In this document: positions 1 to 9,694 of the stretch, piece after piece | Position numbering within the stretch: the first letter of the stretch is position 1 | How the letters are laid out: every line of letters starts with the position of its first letter | Source of the DNA: Chloridium humicola | Lineage: Eukaryota > Ascomycota > Sordariomycetes > Chaetosphaeriales > Chaetosphaeriaceae | NCBI GenBank assembly: GCA_027569505.1 | Contig: JAPDFF010000090.1 | Coordinates: forward strand, 1 to 64,000 | Direction of reading: 5' to 3' | Length of the DNA: 64,000 bases | The notes under the pieces: generated by a model | Seen by the model: the letters and a program-made list of their open reading frames with translations, nothing else | The model's database searches: none | What the model was told of the DNA's origin: nothing | Program-made: the position numbers and the translations under genes

Positions 1-112
1 TGTTGATCCAGGGCTCTTGGATAGCTAGAAAGTCGAATTCGGCTTCCTCTAGCAGTACCTCCAGCGCCTGTTTGGCCACCTGTATATTCCATAGAAGGAC
101 CTTAATTTTCAT
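1..112 (-). CDS. LINE ORF2 (endonuclease/reverse transcriptase), N-terminal 37 residues only
   Basis: The frame starts with ATG at 112 and stays open to the window edge. It reads MKIKVLLWNIQ, then a short helix, then DFLAIQEPWIN. This matches the start of the apurinic/apyrimidinic-type (exonuclease-endonuclease-phosphatase) domain of LINE ORF2 proteins, where an N-terminal WN and a downstream QEPW/QE motif supply metal-binding residues. The downstream catalytic motifs and the reverse transcriptase lie outside the window. The ATG overlaps the end of the ORF1 frame, which suggests coupled translation. Assignment rests on motif pattern and position after a zinc-knuckle ORF. Confidence 0.7.
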   Translation of the reverse strand, partial: MKIKVLLWNIQVAKQALEVLLEEAEFDFLAIQEPWIN

Positions 113-377
113 TAGGGTCTTCCATCTGGGAATCCACTAGTTCAGGCTCTCCTTGGGCTGACTGGGGGGGTTCAGGAGAGGGGGCCGGGTGTAGGGTAGC
201 TCCGTTGGGTTGGGGCTGCTGAGTTGCTGGGATGTTCTGGGATAGCTGTGGTAAAAATGAGGGTAGTCCTGTAAAGGAGAAGCCTGACGATGCCGGGGCT
301 AGGTTGATTCGGGCTTGGGATGGGTCCCTCCCGGCCCGGGAGATATCGGTAGGCCGGCCACGGGGCATTGGAGCCAG

Positions 378-1673
378 CTAGCTACGGGGGGTCAAGGAGG
401 GCCGGGGCCGCTTCCTAGTCCCAACGACCTGAAATCCATCCTCCTCTGGCTGTTTTTGAGCCTGGGGAAGCCCATAGCTAAGGCCTGGCTTCGGTGGCTT
501 TGCTGCGCCTTCAAAGGTTCTAGGCCGGTGTTGATAGGCGTCTCGGGCCTTGTTTCGGGCTTCCCGTTTCTTCGGGCACTCCTTGGTCCAGGCTGTATGT
601 GAGCCACCGCAAGCCGGGCAACGGCAGGGGATTTGGCCTGTGGTAGTAGGACAGAGAGCCTCTCCAGCTCTCCCTCCCTCCCCGTGGGCCCTCGAGCCGC
701 ACCTTCCACAGAGGGCCACCTTCTGACAGTACCGCTGGATATGGCCGAATTTCCAGCACTTAAAGCACTGCCGGGGCTCCAAAACGTCCCAGTACGGCTC
801 GCAGTCTAGGGCACGCGCCTCCCAGACTATACCGTAGTCACAAGCCTTCTTTGCTTCCTCTTGGCTCCGAAGGGTGACCAAAACAGTAGCCCAAGAGAGG
901 GCTGGGTTGTTGGGGGTCCTGAATTTGACGTGATCGACTGTCTGGAGGCCGAGACTGGTGCCGAAGTCGTCCTCTGTGGTGCCCTGTAAATCTTCCCTCC
1001 GTAGGCCCTTTACGAGCACTGCGAAGGTTCTACAGGCTTCTTTAGCCTGTTCCCCAAAAGCCTGCTGAATCCATAGGGTGTTGCTAGAGTGCCAGTCTTT
1101 GGTAGCTGAGTCTTGGAAGGTAACGACAGTATCTCCACTAGGGAGTTTCCGCGCTGCGATAGCACCTTTGCGAGCCGAATTGTTGTTGACTGCCTGTACA
1201 ATCTCTACTGGAGACCGTGCTGCAAGGCTAGTAGGGAGGGTGTTCCCCCGGACTAGTACTTCCTTGTCGATTCTCTGGGGGATGATTTTGACTGCCGGGG
1301 GACCTATTGTCCCTATAGGAGTACTGGAGGCCACTGCAGCCCAGGAACGGCCTGTGGCAGTTGGCTTCGCCTCGGCGAGAGCTGCTCTAATCTCCTCTGC
1401 CACTACCTTGCGGAGGGTGTTGACAGAGAGGTCGTTGCCGTCGGGGGAAGTCTTGGTTTTCGCAGCGTTGTCGAACAGGCTTAAAACCTTCGTTGCTAGG
1501 GCACGTGCAGCGCCCTTCCTTTCAGTGACGACAAGGGCGAGGATACTGTCGAGCAGGGCCCGGGCCTCTGTGCGTATATTGTTGGTTGTAGCGCTGCTGG
1601 TGGGGGGTAGGTTGCTCGGGGAAGGTGGCGCCTGGTGTTGGGAGCTGCGTAGCCCCTGAGTGTTTGTTGACAT
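378..1673 (-). CDS. LINE ORF1, Gag-like RNA-binding protein with zinc knuckles, interrupted by an in-frame TAG
   Basis: The frame begins at ATG 1673 (MSTNTQGL) and encodes about 431 residues before TAG at 378-380. The first half is Ala/Ser/Thr-rich and low in complexity. The C-terminal third carries Cys/His clusters: CFKCWKFGHIQRYC is a C-x2-C-x4-H-x4-C knuckle, followed by CGRC and CPACGGSH clusters. Such knuckles bind the element RNA in LINE ORF1 proteins. After the TAG the same frame stays open for another 88 codons or so to a TAA at 102, which overlaps the ORF2 start. That makes the TAG look like a premature stop in a protein of about 525 residues; a C-to-T change in CAG would explain it. 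Confidence 0.8.
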   Translation of the reverse strand: MSTNTQGLRSSQHQAPPSPSNLPPTSSATTNNIRTEARALLDSILALVVTERKGAARALATKVLSLFDNAAKTKTSPDGNDLSVNTLRKVVAEEIRAALAEAKPTATGRSWAAVASSTPIGTIGPPAVKIIPQRIDKEVLVRGNTLPTSLAARSPVEIVQAVNNNSARKGAIAARKLPSGDTVVTFQDSATKDWHSSNTLWIQQAFGEQAKEACRTFAVLVKGLRREDLQGTTEDDFGTSLGLQTVDHVKFRTPNNPALSWATVLVTLRSQEEAKKACDYGIVWEARALDCEPYWDVLEPRQCFKCWKFGHIQRYCQKVALCGRCGSRAHGEGGRAGEALCPTTTGQIPCRCPACGGSHTAWTKECPKKREARNKARDAYQHRPRTFEGAAKPPKPGLSYGLPQAQKQPEEDGFQVVGTRKRPRPSLTPRS

Positions 1674-2161
1674 CAGGGGTAAAAGTGGGGCAGATTCTTG
1701 CAGGGTATAGGGGGGCCCGTGCACGCTGAAAAATCTGCTGCAGGTGCAGTGTCGCAGCTGGGCGCCCTGTATTCGCACTCCTTCCACCCGGCGGCAACGC
1801 ACCGCGCGGGCGTGCAGCTAGTATGGTTAGATAGAAAATTGCGAGGGCAATCCAACGGTGGTACTTTTGACGATTTTGGAGCTGTATCCGCGGAGTCTCA
1901 ACTTTCATCAATGCGTAATAATAGTTATATTGAAAAGTTGGTTACCTACTACAATCGGCTAGGCGTTAAGCCGAGTCTTAGATTTAATTTGGCATTAGGC
2001 TTGACCTGGCATTGGCGATGACGGCTATGACACAAAACCTATGATAACAAAGGACTCGGAAGCCGGAAATCCAACTTTGTACTTGATAACTACCCCAACT
2101 TACTCAAAAACCTCTCTACCCTCTCCAAACTTATATCCTACCCCTTATAAACCCCAAACGG

Positions 2162-3673
2162 CTACTCACCCTGCCTACTCGCCTCCCCCGGACGTAGCAC
2201 CAAATGCGAATCCCTTAACCCCCCCTCCTCCTCTACCCCCCCTTCCTCAGCCCCATCCCTCCCCGTATCCCGATACGGCAGTATATCCATCCACTCCTTA
2301 TACCCCTCTAGCGTCAGCCTCTCTATCCCTAAACTCTCTTGCCGCCTGAGCAGGTCCTCGCGGAAGTACAGGTTGCCGCTTGCCTCCGCTTCTTTTAGCA
2401 GGATAAGGTCCGGGGTAAGCAGAGGGGGGAGGTTTATAATAGTGTCATATTCGTCGCGGTAGCCCCCCGCGATAGTAGCGCGGGCGTATTGATGGCGCAT
2501 AGCTGGCCGGGACGACGCGAGTAGGGGGAGGATATAGGAGGGGGGGAGTTTAGGGTGCCAGATCTAGTAGGGCAGCTCATTATCCGGGATCGGGGTCGTA
2601 ATACTAGTAAGGTGTGAGATAACGCCGTCTATAACGTAGCGCGCGTGAATAGCGCGGAGGAGCATTTTATATTGCTTGGGGGTGAGGTTAAGGGAGGAGA
2701 TGAGGGTCGGGGAGGTACGAAGCTAGGTAGCTATAGCGGTACTATAGTAGCAGCCGCGGATAAGGTAGAGGTATTTAAGGGGGAGGAGCCAGGGGCGGTA
2801 GAGGAGGGCGTAGCGGTCGACGGAGCCGGTGGCCGCGGCGTGTAGGATAAGGAGGGTTTTGTTTATCGTTAGGAGGTCGAGGGGGAGAGGGGTATAGAGG
2901 AGGGATGCTTCTTCGGCGGTTAGAACGGGAGATTCGAGTTATACTATTCGCTTGCCGATGCCCTAGTCTTCGGTGATATTGAAGCCGTCCTGGTAAGGGA
3001 AGGGGTTGGAGTACTTGCACTATGCTGCTAGCGTTGCTACTATAGACGTCTTGGCCCTGAGGAAGGCGAGAGGCTAGGGTTTCTCGAGGTAAATGACCTA
3101 TAAGTAGTCATCTATCACGCGGTATCTTATAGGCGCAGCTATAATAGTGTTGAAGATGTCCTACGTACCGGTATTGCTCTTGCCCCGGCTTTCCCGCGCC
3201 TCCTCGGCAATAGAGACATCAGGCAGCAGACCAAGCTCCCGGTATAGCTGAGTATAGCCTACAACTATATAAGCCCGGCCTACCTGGTAGCGCATTCTGG
3301 GGAAGAGGTGAAAAAGACGTTGGTATGTCTCTTCCTTTGCAACGTTAGGGTGCTAGATATAGTAAGGGTAATACGCTTCGTTCGATATTACGTCCTAAGA
3401 CGGGATCTCGTCACTCATGATTAGTCTTGCGTTTCGCGCTCGAGCGATAACCTCTTATCCTAGGAAAGCGGCGAGCTCCACAACCTCGAGCGAGCGGGCA
3501 AGGTCGATGTGGTCTCGGATGCCGCGAACCAGGCACCAGCGGGCGACCTCGTTGCCGAGATTTGACGGCGCCTTCTCGCCACGCAGAGCGGCACGGCAGT
3601 CAGAGGCATCGTACGCGATGCGTTCGAGACGTTGTGCAAGACTCGCGCGTTCGGGTGCGAAGGTAAACCTCAT
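2162..3673 (-). pseudogene. RIP-mutated pseudogene of an unrecognised fungal protein of about 500 residues
   Basis: One reading frame runs without any indel from ATG 3673 (MRFTFAPERASL) to a stop at 2162. It is broken by at least eleven stops, with first bases at 3457, 3397, 3355, 3163, 3100, 3076, 3022, 2965, 2941, 2725 and 2566. All are TAA or TAG, the products expected when CAA, CAG or TGG suffer C-to-T or G-to-A transitions. Between the stops the translation is protein-like (RGIRDHIDLARSLEVVELAA, LYRELGLLPDVSIAEEAR). At 3161-3163 this copy has TAG where the partial second copy at 4082-4084 has CAG. This is the signature of repeat-induced point mutation. I do not recognise the protein family. 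Confidence 0.8.
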
Positions 3674-3997
3674 CTATCAGGGAGTTAGCTTGGTCCTTGG
3701 AGGCGGGTGGTAGCAAGGTAACACCAGAACTTCCTACCTTCCGGTCAAGAGACCTGAATCTTCTTTGCAAGAGAGTATAGAAACCTGGGAAGAATAATAA
3801 CAAATGCTGAGGCGAAGAGCTATGTGTTCGAGGGTTGAAAGACAGGGCTCTGGCCGCATTATATGGTTGGTTTGTGTGGCGTGGACCACTGGGCCCACTT
3901 GGCCCGAGCACTGCAGGCAGCCTCCCATCCCTGCATTCCATGCAGGGCTTTCCCAAGCAACAACCAAGAACAAGACAGACACCATCACCACTTTGAC

Positions 3998-4213
3998 CTA
4001 TACCGGGAGCTTGGTCTGCTACCTGATGTCTCTATTGCCGAGGAGGCGCGGGAAAGCCGGGGCAAGAGCAATACCGGTACGCAGGACATCTTCAACACTA
4101 TTATAGCCGCGCCTATAAGATACCGCGTGATAGATGACTACTCATACTGGTTCGCGGCATCCGAGACCACATCGACCTTGCCCGCTCGCTCGAGGTTGTG
4201 GAGCTCGCCGCTT
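3998..4213 (+). repeat. Rearranged fragments of a second copy of the 2162-3673 gene, inverted
   Basis: Bases 3998-4146 match the reverse complement of about 3099-3247 with only a few transition differences. Bases 4147-4213 match the reverse complement of 3466-3532 almost perfectly. In the pseudogene the second block lies upstream of the first; here the order is swapped and the blocks abut directly at about 4146/4147. The result is a chimeric fragment rather than a simple inverted duplicate. The encoded reading frame is not continuous across the junction. The first block keeps CAG where the long copy has TAG, and has CTACC where the long copy has CTGCC, so both copies carry transition mutations. 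Confidence 0.85.
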
Positions 4214-4794
4214 CCAACCCATCAGATAGCAGGGACATTGACCCAGAACCGAGTATCATCCGTCTTGTACTTCGAGTTGGAATCGATCTGGCTCTGGATC
4301 CACTACACCGTAGTCTTGTAGTTGCTGATGTAACGGTCTCAACAAGTGTATTGCAACTAGCTGATGACGACTCTACGAGTACACTAAACTTGAAGAAAGA
4401 AGAGAAAGGAAAGTAACTGTTCCCACGAGGTGGCCTTGTTCATATGTCCAGAGGGGGGACGCGTGCCATGGTATGTCATCCGCATCAGGGAATGCGTAAT
4501 GGTGATGGAGGTCGTATGGGCACTGACGGGTCATGGCGTTGATGGACCAAGGCGCTGGGCCCTAACGGTGCCTGCTGCCGATCATAGCCGAGAGTGACTG
4601 ATCGTCCACCAGCAGGCCATACCTGCCCTGACACCAGTGGGACTATGGCGCTGATAGACCAGTGTGCTGGGTCATGATCGAGAATGGTCGTTGGCCGAGA
4701 GTCTCCGAGGCTGTCAACGGGGCTCAGCCCGTTACAGCTGATATCCTGGCAATCCCAGCAAGCAGCAACGTCAGCGTAGATGTCGGAGCTGTTT
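4214..4794. other. Intergenic stretch without a supported gene
   Basis: No convincing coding frame. Two stretches, about 4531-4600 and 4641-4712, share blocks in the same order (tggcg-tgat-gacca, gctggg, gatc, gccgagagt), so a diverged local duplication of about 110 bp is possible. Part of this region may also hold the decayed 3' exons of the secreted-protein gene that follows on the minus strand. Confidence 0.4.
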
Positions 4795-5496
4795 TTAAAT
4801 GAAGTTAGTTTTTGTTTCCCCCTTCGTCCTAGAGTTTAGTAAGGGTTTTACGTACTTCAACTTCGCACCGTTGTTCCACTGGCTGGTGCTCTGGCCCTTG
4901 AAACCGGCACGCGAGGCACACTCCCGGAGCATGCCCCAGTTCTGCTTGAAGAGGCCGAAGTTGGCGGCGTCGTTGGTCTTGGCATCATCTGTCGCCATTG
5001 TCAGCGCTCGGAATCCATGGCTTAGATGTCTGGAAGCCTTACCATAGACGTAGTCTGTTGGAACAGCAGGGTGGCTGGTCGGGAGTGATGGGTCACCAGA
5101 AGATGGAGCAAAATAGACAACAAAAGAGCTCTCGCGATGGGTTCAACTGATCATCTCTTGATTCATTGATCGGTCCTCTCTTCAGTCTTCCAGGAGAGGG
5201 GTTTTTGACAAGGGGCTGAGCCCAATAGGGCCTAATGTCTAACCGCAATTTCGGCCCGGGGACCCGGTGGTTCTGACATAGTCTGTCGACATGCGCTCGG
5301 TATCAAGCATGGCAATGGCAATGTCGAGAGTGTTGCCGCCCGCGTTGAGGATGGCCTGCTTGCGGCTTCCCAGACCGCTGACGGTGTAGGAGCCGCGGTC
5401 CGCGCGCTTCTCGATCGAAGAGGTGTCGTCGCTGGAGACGGGGACTGCGGCGGCTGACGCCGTGAAGGCGAGGGCGAGGACGCTGAAGAACTTCAT
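4795..5496 (-). pseudogene. Small secreted fungal protein gene, probably interrupted
   Basis: The frame starts at ATG 5496 with a signal peptide (MKFFSVLALAFTASAAAVPV) and an acidic pro-segment ending in a KR-like site (IEKRA), then SYTVSGLGSRKQAILNAGG. A downstream exon (about 5051 to 4820) continues with DYVYD, NDAANFGLFKQNW and QSTSQWNNGAKL. This resembles a widespread fungal secreted-protein family that I can recognise by pattern but not name. A GTAAGG donor and ACAG acceptor (about 5042-4998) join the parts. Between the first frame and this exon lies a 216-bp stretch bounded by a 12-bp direct repeat. A further intron with donor GTACGT follows near 4846, but the exons beyond look degraded. 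A real gene with an extra intron is possible. Confidence 0.5.
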
Positions 5497-5905
5497 GGTA
5501 AAAGTCGGAAGCTGTGGAGTAGGGGAACTGTTGTGCGGTGGAAGTGAGCTGGTCTGGATGGAAGATGGGTTGGGATTTGCGGAACAGAGGCAGCTTTTAT
5601 GTTGAGCTTGAAGAGTTTTGTAGCCCGGTACCAGTCCCTCAAGGTGGTCATCAACACCTCGGGACAGGCATCCCTAAGCGTGAAGAGCGCCGAGTACCTA
5701 GCCGCATCGCTAGCATCGACCTTGATTTCGTTGTTGACCTCTCGATGCCCCTGGTGTGGTGTGGACCACTTACACCAGGTCTCCCAATCCGGCAACCCGG
5801 AGCACGACGTGCCTCTGTCGAGAACGGAATCATGCAAGACGTTTGTGGGGTAAGTCTGGGGAAAGCTCCAAAATCCCCACAACGCGTCAACTTCGTGGCC
5901 CACAG

Positions 5906-6240
5906 TTTGCAACGATGCAATTCATTAAGGACCGTTCCGAATTGACTGTCCCCGAAGTCTTCGCATACGCCCTGGACGAAAATAATCCCGCGGAAGTTGC
6001 GTATATGCTGATTGAGGTCTTGCCCGGTATCGTCGCCATAGACGCCCTTGGCGGCTACAAAGTTCACCGTGGCGTGATACCCGCGCAGTTCCGTCAGCCT
6101 TTCTACCGCTCAGTGGCGGCATGCCATGTTCGTTCTGACTAAGCCCTTCTTGATCGCTTCGATTTCAGGGAGCTTACCATTTACCAGGTCCAGATAACAT
6201 CTTTACGACTCCCAAAGATTGGCACGATCATCCGAAACAA
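5906..6240 (+). pseudogene. Fragment of an aminoglycoside-phosphotransferase-like (APH/choline kinase fold) gene
   Basis: After an apparent intron (GTAAGT at 5850 to CACAG at 5905) the frame reads ATMQFIKDRSELTVPEVFAY, then a YMLIEVLPG segment. That is the pattern of fungal APH-domain proteins, where the equivalent segment is the hinge of the kinase fold. A second intron (6128-6187, GTTCGT to CCAG) joins to VQITSLRLPKIGTI, the next conserved stretch of that family. Homology then stops near 6240, well before the catalytic HGD and metal-binding Asp motifs. The upstream exon ending at 5849 is only weakly protein-like. I read this as a truncated remnant. Confidence 0.5.
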
Positions 6241-8464
6241 GGATAGCTCACAGTGCCCAGCAAGCAGCATGCATCCATCCATGCACTATCCGGTCGTCCC
6301 GAATGCAAGCAGGTCGCATCCTGGATCGGGGCGGCTTGGTGAGACGGATCTGTGATCGACGCCTTGGCAAGCAGCAAACCATTTAAGGTCACGTCATTGG
6401 TTGGCATTGCGCCAGAAACACGCTGCCTCAACACCTGCGTGATGAAGCAGCCACCATGTCGTAACGTAGTTTGTGGTACGGCGAAGGAGCAAGTTGCGGA
6501 GAGTGTGAAGTTTACCAGATTCACGGCTGCGATGATTGTGAGGCATTGAGCAAAGTGTACTGTAAGCCAAGAATATAATAACACTTAGAATCTCTCTTTC
6601 AAGGCAAACATCCGACGGCGTTTTTGGGCAGCAAAGTGCAAGCCTCTACAGATCCCACGAGCTCAAGCCCCTAGTTCGATATGCTGAGATCTGACCCGAC
6701 CGAGATTGATGACCTGACGACAACGCGGCGATACTCTTGCAGTACAAAAGCCGCCACCGGGCCAGTCGTTGCTGTACGGAAGAGATCTGCTACCCCTCCA
6801 GCTTCCAGTTCAGCTGTATATTGACGAGTTACTTGCAGGCAATTGAGTAGCAATGGGTTCAACATCACTGTCACATCACTGTCCTCCTGTTATACTTGGA
6901 GTAAAAGGCGGGTGTTAAGCACAACATCGATAGTCCATCCTGCTAAATAGAGCTGTACCGGGTGCTGTGTTTTGGAAAGGTGGCCGGCCGTCGAAACTCG
7001 GAAGACGACTCTGAGTGGCGCCCGACGCCTCTATCCAACCTTGTTCCTACAGACCGAGTTCAACCCTCCATTCTCTTACTCTCGTAGGGCCTGCGACATT
7101 GTGATGCGCGCGCAAGGAAGAGGGAGGAGAACAGAGAGAAACTGGTGATCTTCTTGTTTTGTTGGTTGCTGGCGAGCGAGGAATTAAGCCGCCTTCAGAG
7201 CCAAAAGGTGTGGGCAACGTGGGGCGGTCTGGTCGGCAGATGGCTGCGTGGGCGGTCAGACCCGCAGCCGCAACACATTGTCTACGTAGTGATGCTGGCC
7301 AGGTGCTAGAAACATGTAACGCTCGACTCAAACCTAGCCAAGCTGCCGCCTATCAGTAGCAGTTCAGGTTCGAACTAGGGGTTGCCCTTTGGAAAGGGCG
7401 GTGATTGCTCTGGGAGACGCCGGGGAATTGTGGGGTCCAATCCGGCCTTGGCGTCCGGGCCGAAGAACGGCGCACCTCGGGCGGCCGGGGCCCCGTAGAC
7501 GACCCTACAAAGATGGAAAAGAAAAGCAAGAAAGGGTCGACAGGCTGGCTCTGAACCTGAATTACTGAGCAGAAGTAAACTCCTGAAGCGGAGCCGCCAA
7601 CTGCGCCTGGCACTCCTAATAACTCGTGCCCTAAATTGAGATACTATGGGTGCGTACTCTCTCTCCGGGTCCTCTGCGAACCCCCTGCTCTCCTTTTTCA
7701 TCGAGTGTGAGGGTATATAAACCCCGTCGACCATCAGCACCCAGGAAACAGTAAAGGGAAGAAGAAAATGAACAAAACTGGGGTGTCAGCTATGCACTAT
7801 TAAGTGTACTAGTCCCTACTGAGACCTGGTTTCGGCCTGCATCATGCTGCATCCTGCCGACTAGACTTGCACCTGACACCCCCGTGTTGTTTTATAAAAT
7901 GCAAACGTGCCTAGATACTTGTACCATGCCTCGAGCAGCCGTGACCAAAGCCCTAAAGACATAATGCCTTTGTTGCACTTCAGAGTATCATGGGATATAA
8001 TGTGGCATGCATCGCTGCCCCCGAGTGCCTTTTTAGCTAAACGACAGTTTAAAACGACAGGGAGGCTGACTGATGGCGTTGGAGCATAAAAGCAGCATTT
8101 CTGTCTCGATGTAGTAGCTCCCCAGAGTCCTGACCCTGAGCCCCATCTTCCTCTTCTGCGGGCGTTATCCTGCGCTCCGTAATGGTGGTTGGCGTTGTGG
8201 ACTGCCAACGTTCGGGACTAGTAGCCGCAAGCAAGTTATTGCTTGGTCCGGGTGGAGGCCGAAACCGCCGTCTGTCCCATAAATGACCTCGGGTCCTGCC
8301 TCGTCAGATCCTGTCCTTGTCGCCTTTTCATCCTCAATCCTGGACAACAACATTTCACACTACCTCAGTACCTACTATCCCGTCGCCATCAAGCAGTCAG
8401 CACCCGCACTTCTAAATCTTTTCCCGGTTACTTTCTCACCCCGCATGCGGCTTCAGTCGCGATC
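6241..8464. other. Gene-poor region of about 2.2 kb
   Basis: Only short, mutually overlapping frames without recognisable motifs. A TATA-like tatataaa occurs near 7714 but no gene follows it directly. No tRNA fold, direct repeat or inverted repeat stood out by eye. The last few hundred bases should contain the promoter and 5' UTR of the gene that starts at 8465. Confidence 0.4.
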
Positions 8465-9684
8465 ATGGCCAAAATAAACGGCGCAACAAGTACGGTCATG
8501 GACGACTCGCTTTTCACCCCCTACCTCCGCCTGACCGACGCTGACAGAGCACCCAACACACCCCGCATCCGCCTCTGCATAGAGGCAGCGCCCCGCGCCT
8601 CGACCACGCTCCCGTACGAGCTCTCCTTTGCCCTCCAGCGGGACGACGACGACCCTCGAAGTTGCATCGTCGCCTGGGACCCCTACCTCAATACCTTCCT
8701 CCCGTCCAACCTTGTCCTCCTACGCTGTATAGCCGGCCCCAACGGCCGTTCGCAGCTCGAAAAGCTGGATGTCGGGCCCGATCCCGTCGTTGACCGGTAC
8801 GCCAACTTCTTTACTGACTCCGAGCCCCGCTGGGGCTCGGATTCGAGCTGGCGGGAGGAACACGAGGCCCGAATGGGGTTTGCGAGCGCGAATGATGCGG
8901 AGCGCGCCTGGAGATTGGAGGAGGCGCGCAAGTTGGAGCCGCGTGGGCCAGATCTTGTAATGGAGTCTGAGAGAGTGTAAGTCCTCTGTGTCCCTTATCT
9001 CCTTGGGTGTTTCCAGAACCTCTATTGTTTATCCTGACACCATCTCTAACTATTGTCTTGTGTGGCAGGCCGGAAGCGCCTGTTCTCGTCGTCACGCTGG
9101 ACTGCCCCAAAACCCTAACTCTGCACAAGTCGTATCCAGGTCATTCTACCTTCAACGTGCATATTCGCATAGCTTACGACGCCCCGCCATCTGAACGGCC
9201 CGTTACATTCCACACTTTTCACTTCGATCCTACTATACTCTTTTCTCAAAGCCAGCGCGAAGGGTATTGGCTCTCTCGCGACGACCAAGAATGGGACCTT
9301 TGGGACCTCGCCGAGGAAGAAGCCGGGGCATACGCGGTCTACGATCAGCCGGATGACGAAGTCCGTATTCGAGGGGACAGCCGGTTCGTCAGCCTACGTC
9401 CGGGGGAGTCCTGGACGACGACGTACGAGCTCCAGTCGCCAACATGCACAAACCTCCCAGATGACGTCAAGATCGGAGACGTATTTCGGTACCGGTTCCG
9501 GGGCGTAGCCGACGTGGACTGGTGGGACTGGGGTCATGTCGACAAGGAGCACGCCGAGACGACGGTCACGTTGCCGGGCCACAGGGGCCGGGTCGTCGAC
9601 CCTGCAGACAACGGCGGAAGGCCGAACCTCGTGGTACCTGCTTCGAACTGGGTCAAATTTCGAGTGGTGGACGACATTGTGTGA
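8465..9684 (+). CDS. Hypothetical fungal protein, 375 residues, two exons
   Basis: Exon 1 is 8465-8976 and exon 2 is 9069-9684, joined by a GTAAGT to GGCAG intron in phase 2. ATG 8465 opens MAKINGATSTVMDD. No signal peptide or membrane segment is visible. The protein is rich in predicted beta segments and aromatic residues, with a tract containing WDWGHVDKEH. The N-terminal part (IRLCIEAAPRAST, PYELSFALQR) and a later SLRPGESWTTTYEL stretch resemble a group of uncharacterised fungal proteins with a beta-sandwich look. I do not recognise a named family and assign no function. Codon use and splice sites support a real gene. Confidence 0.75.
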
Positions 9685-9694
9685 CTGTAATTAG

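Larger units (their letters stand above)
1..1990 (-). mobile_element. Tad-like non-LTR (LINE) retrotransposon, 5' part, cut by the window edge
   Basis: Two consecutive reading frames on the minus strand have the layout of a fungal LINE: a long first ORF ending in CCHC zinc knuckles, then a second ORF that begins at 112 with an endonuclease-like start and runs off the window. The two frames overlap at the ATG/TAA junction near 101-112. About 300 bp upstream of ORF1 (1674-1990) has no coding frame and is probably the 5' UTR; the outer 5' boundary is a guess. ORF1 is nearly intact, so the copy seems young. No poly-A tail or target-site duplication can be checked because the 3' end is missing. 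Confidence 0.75.
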
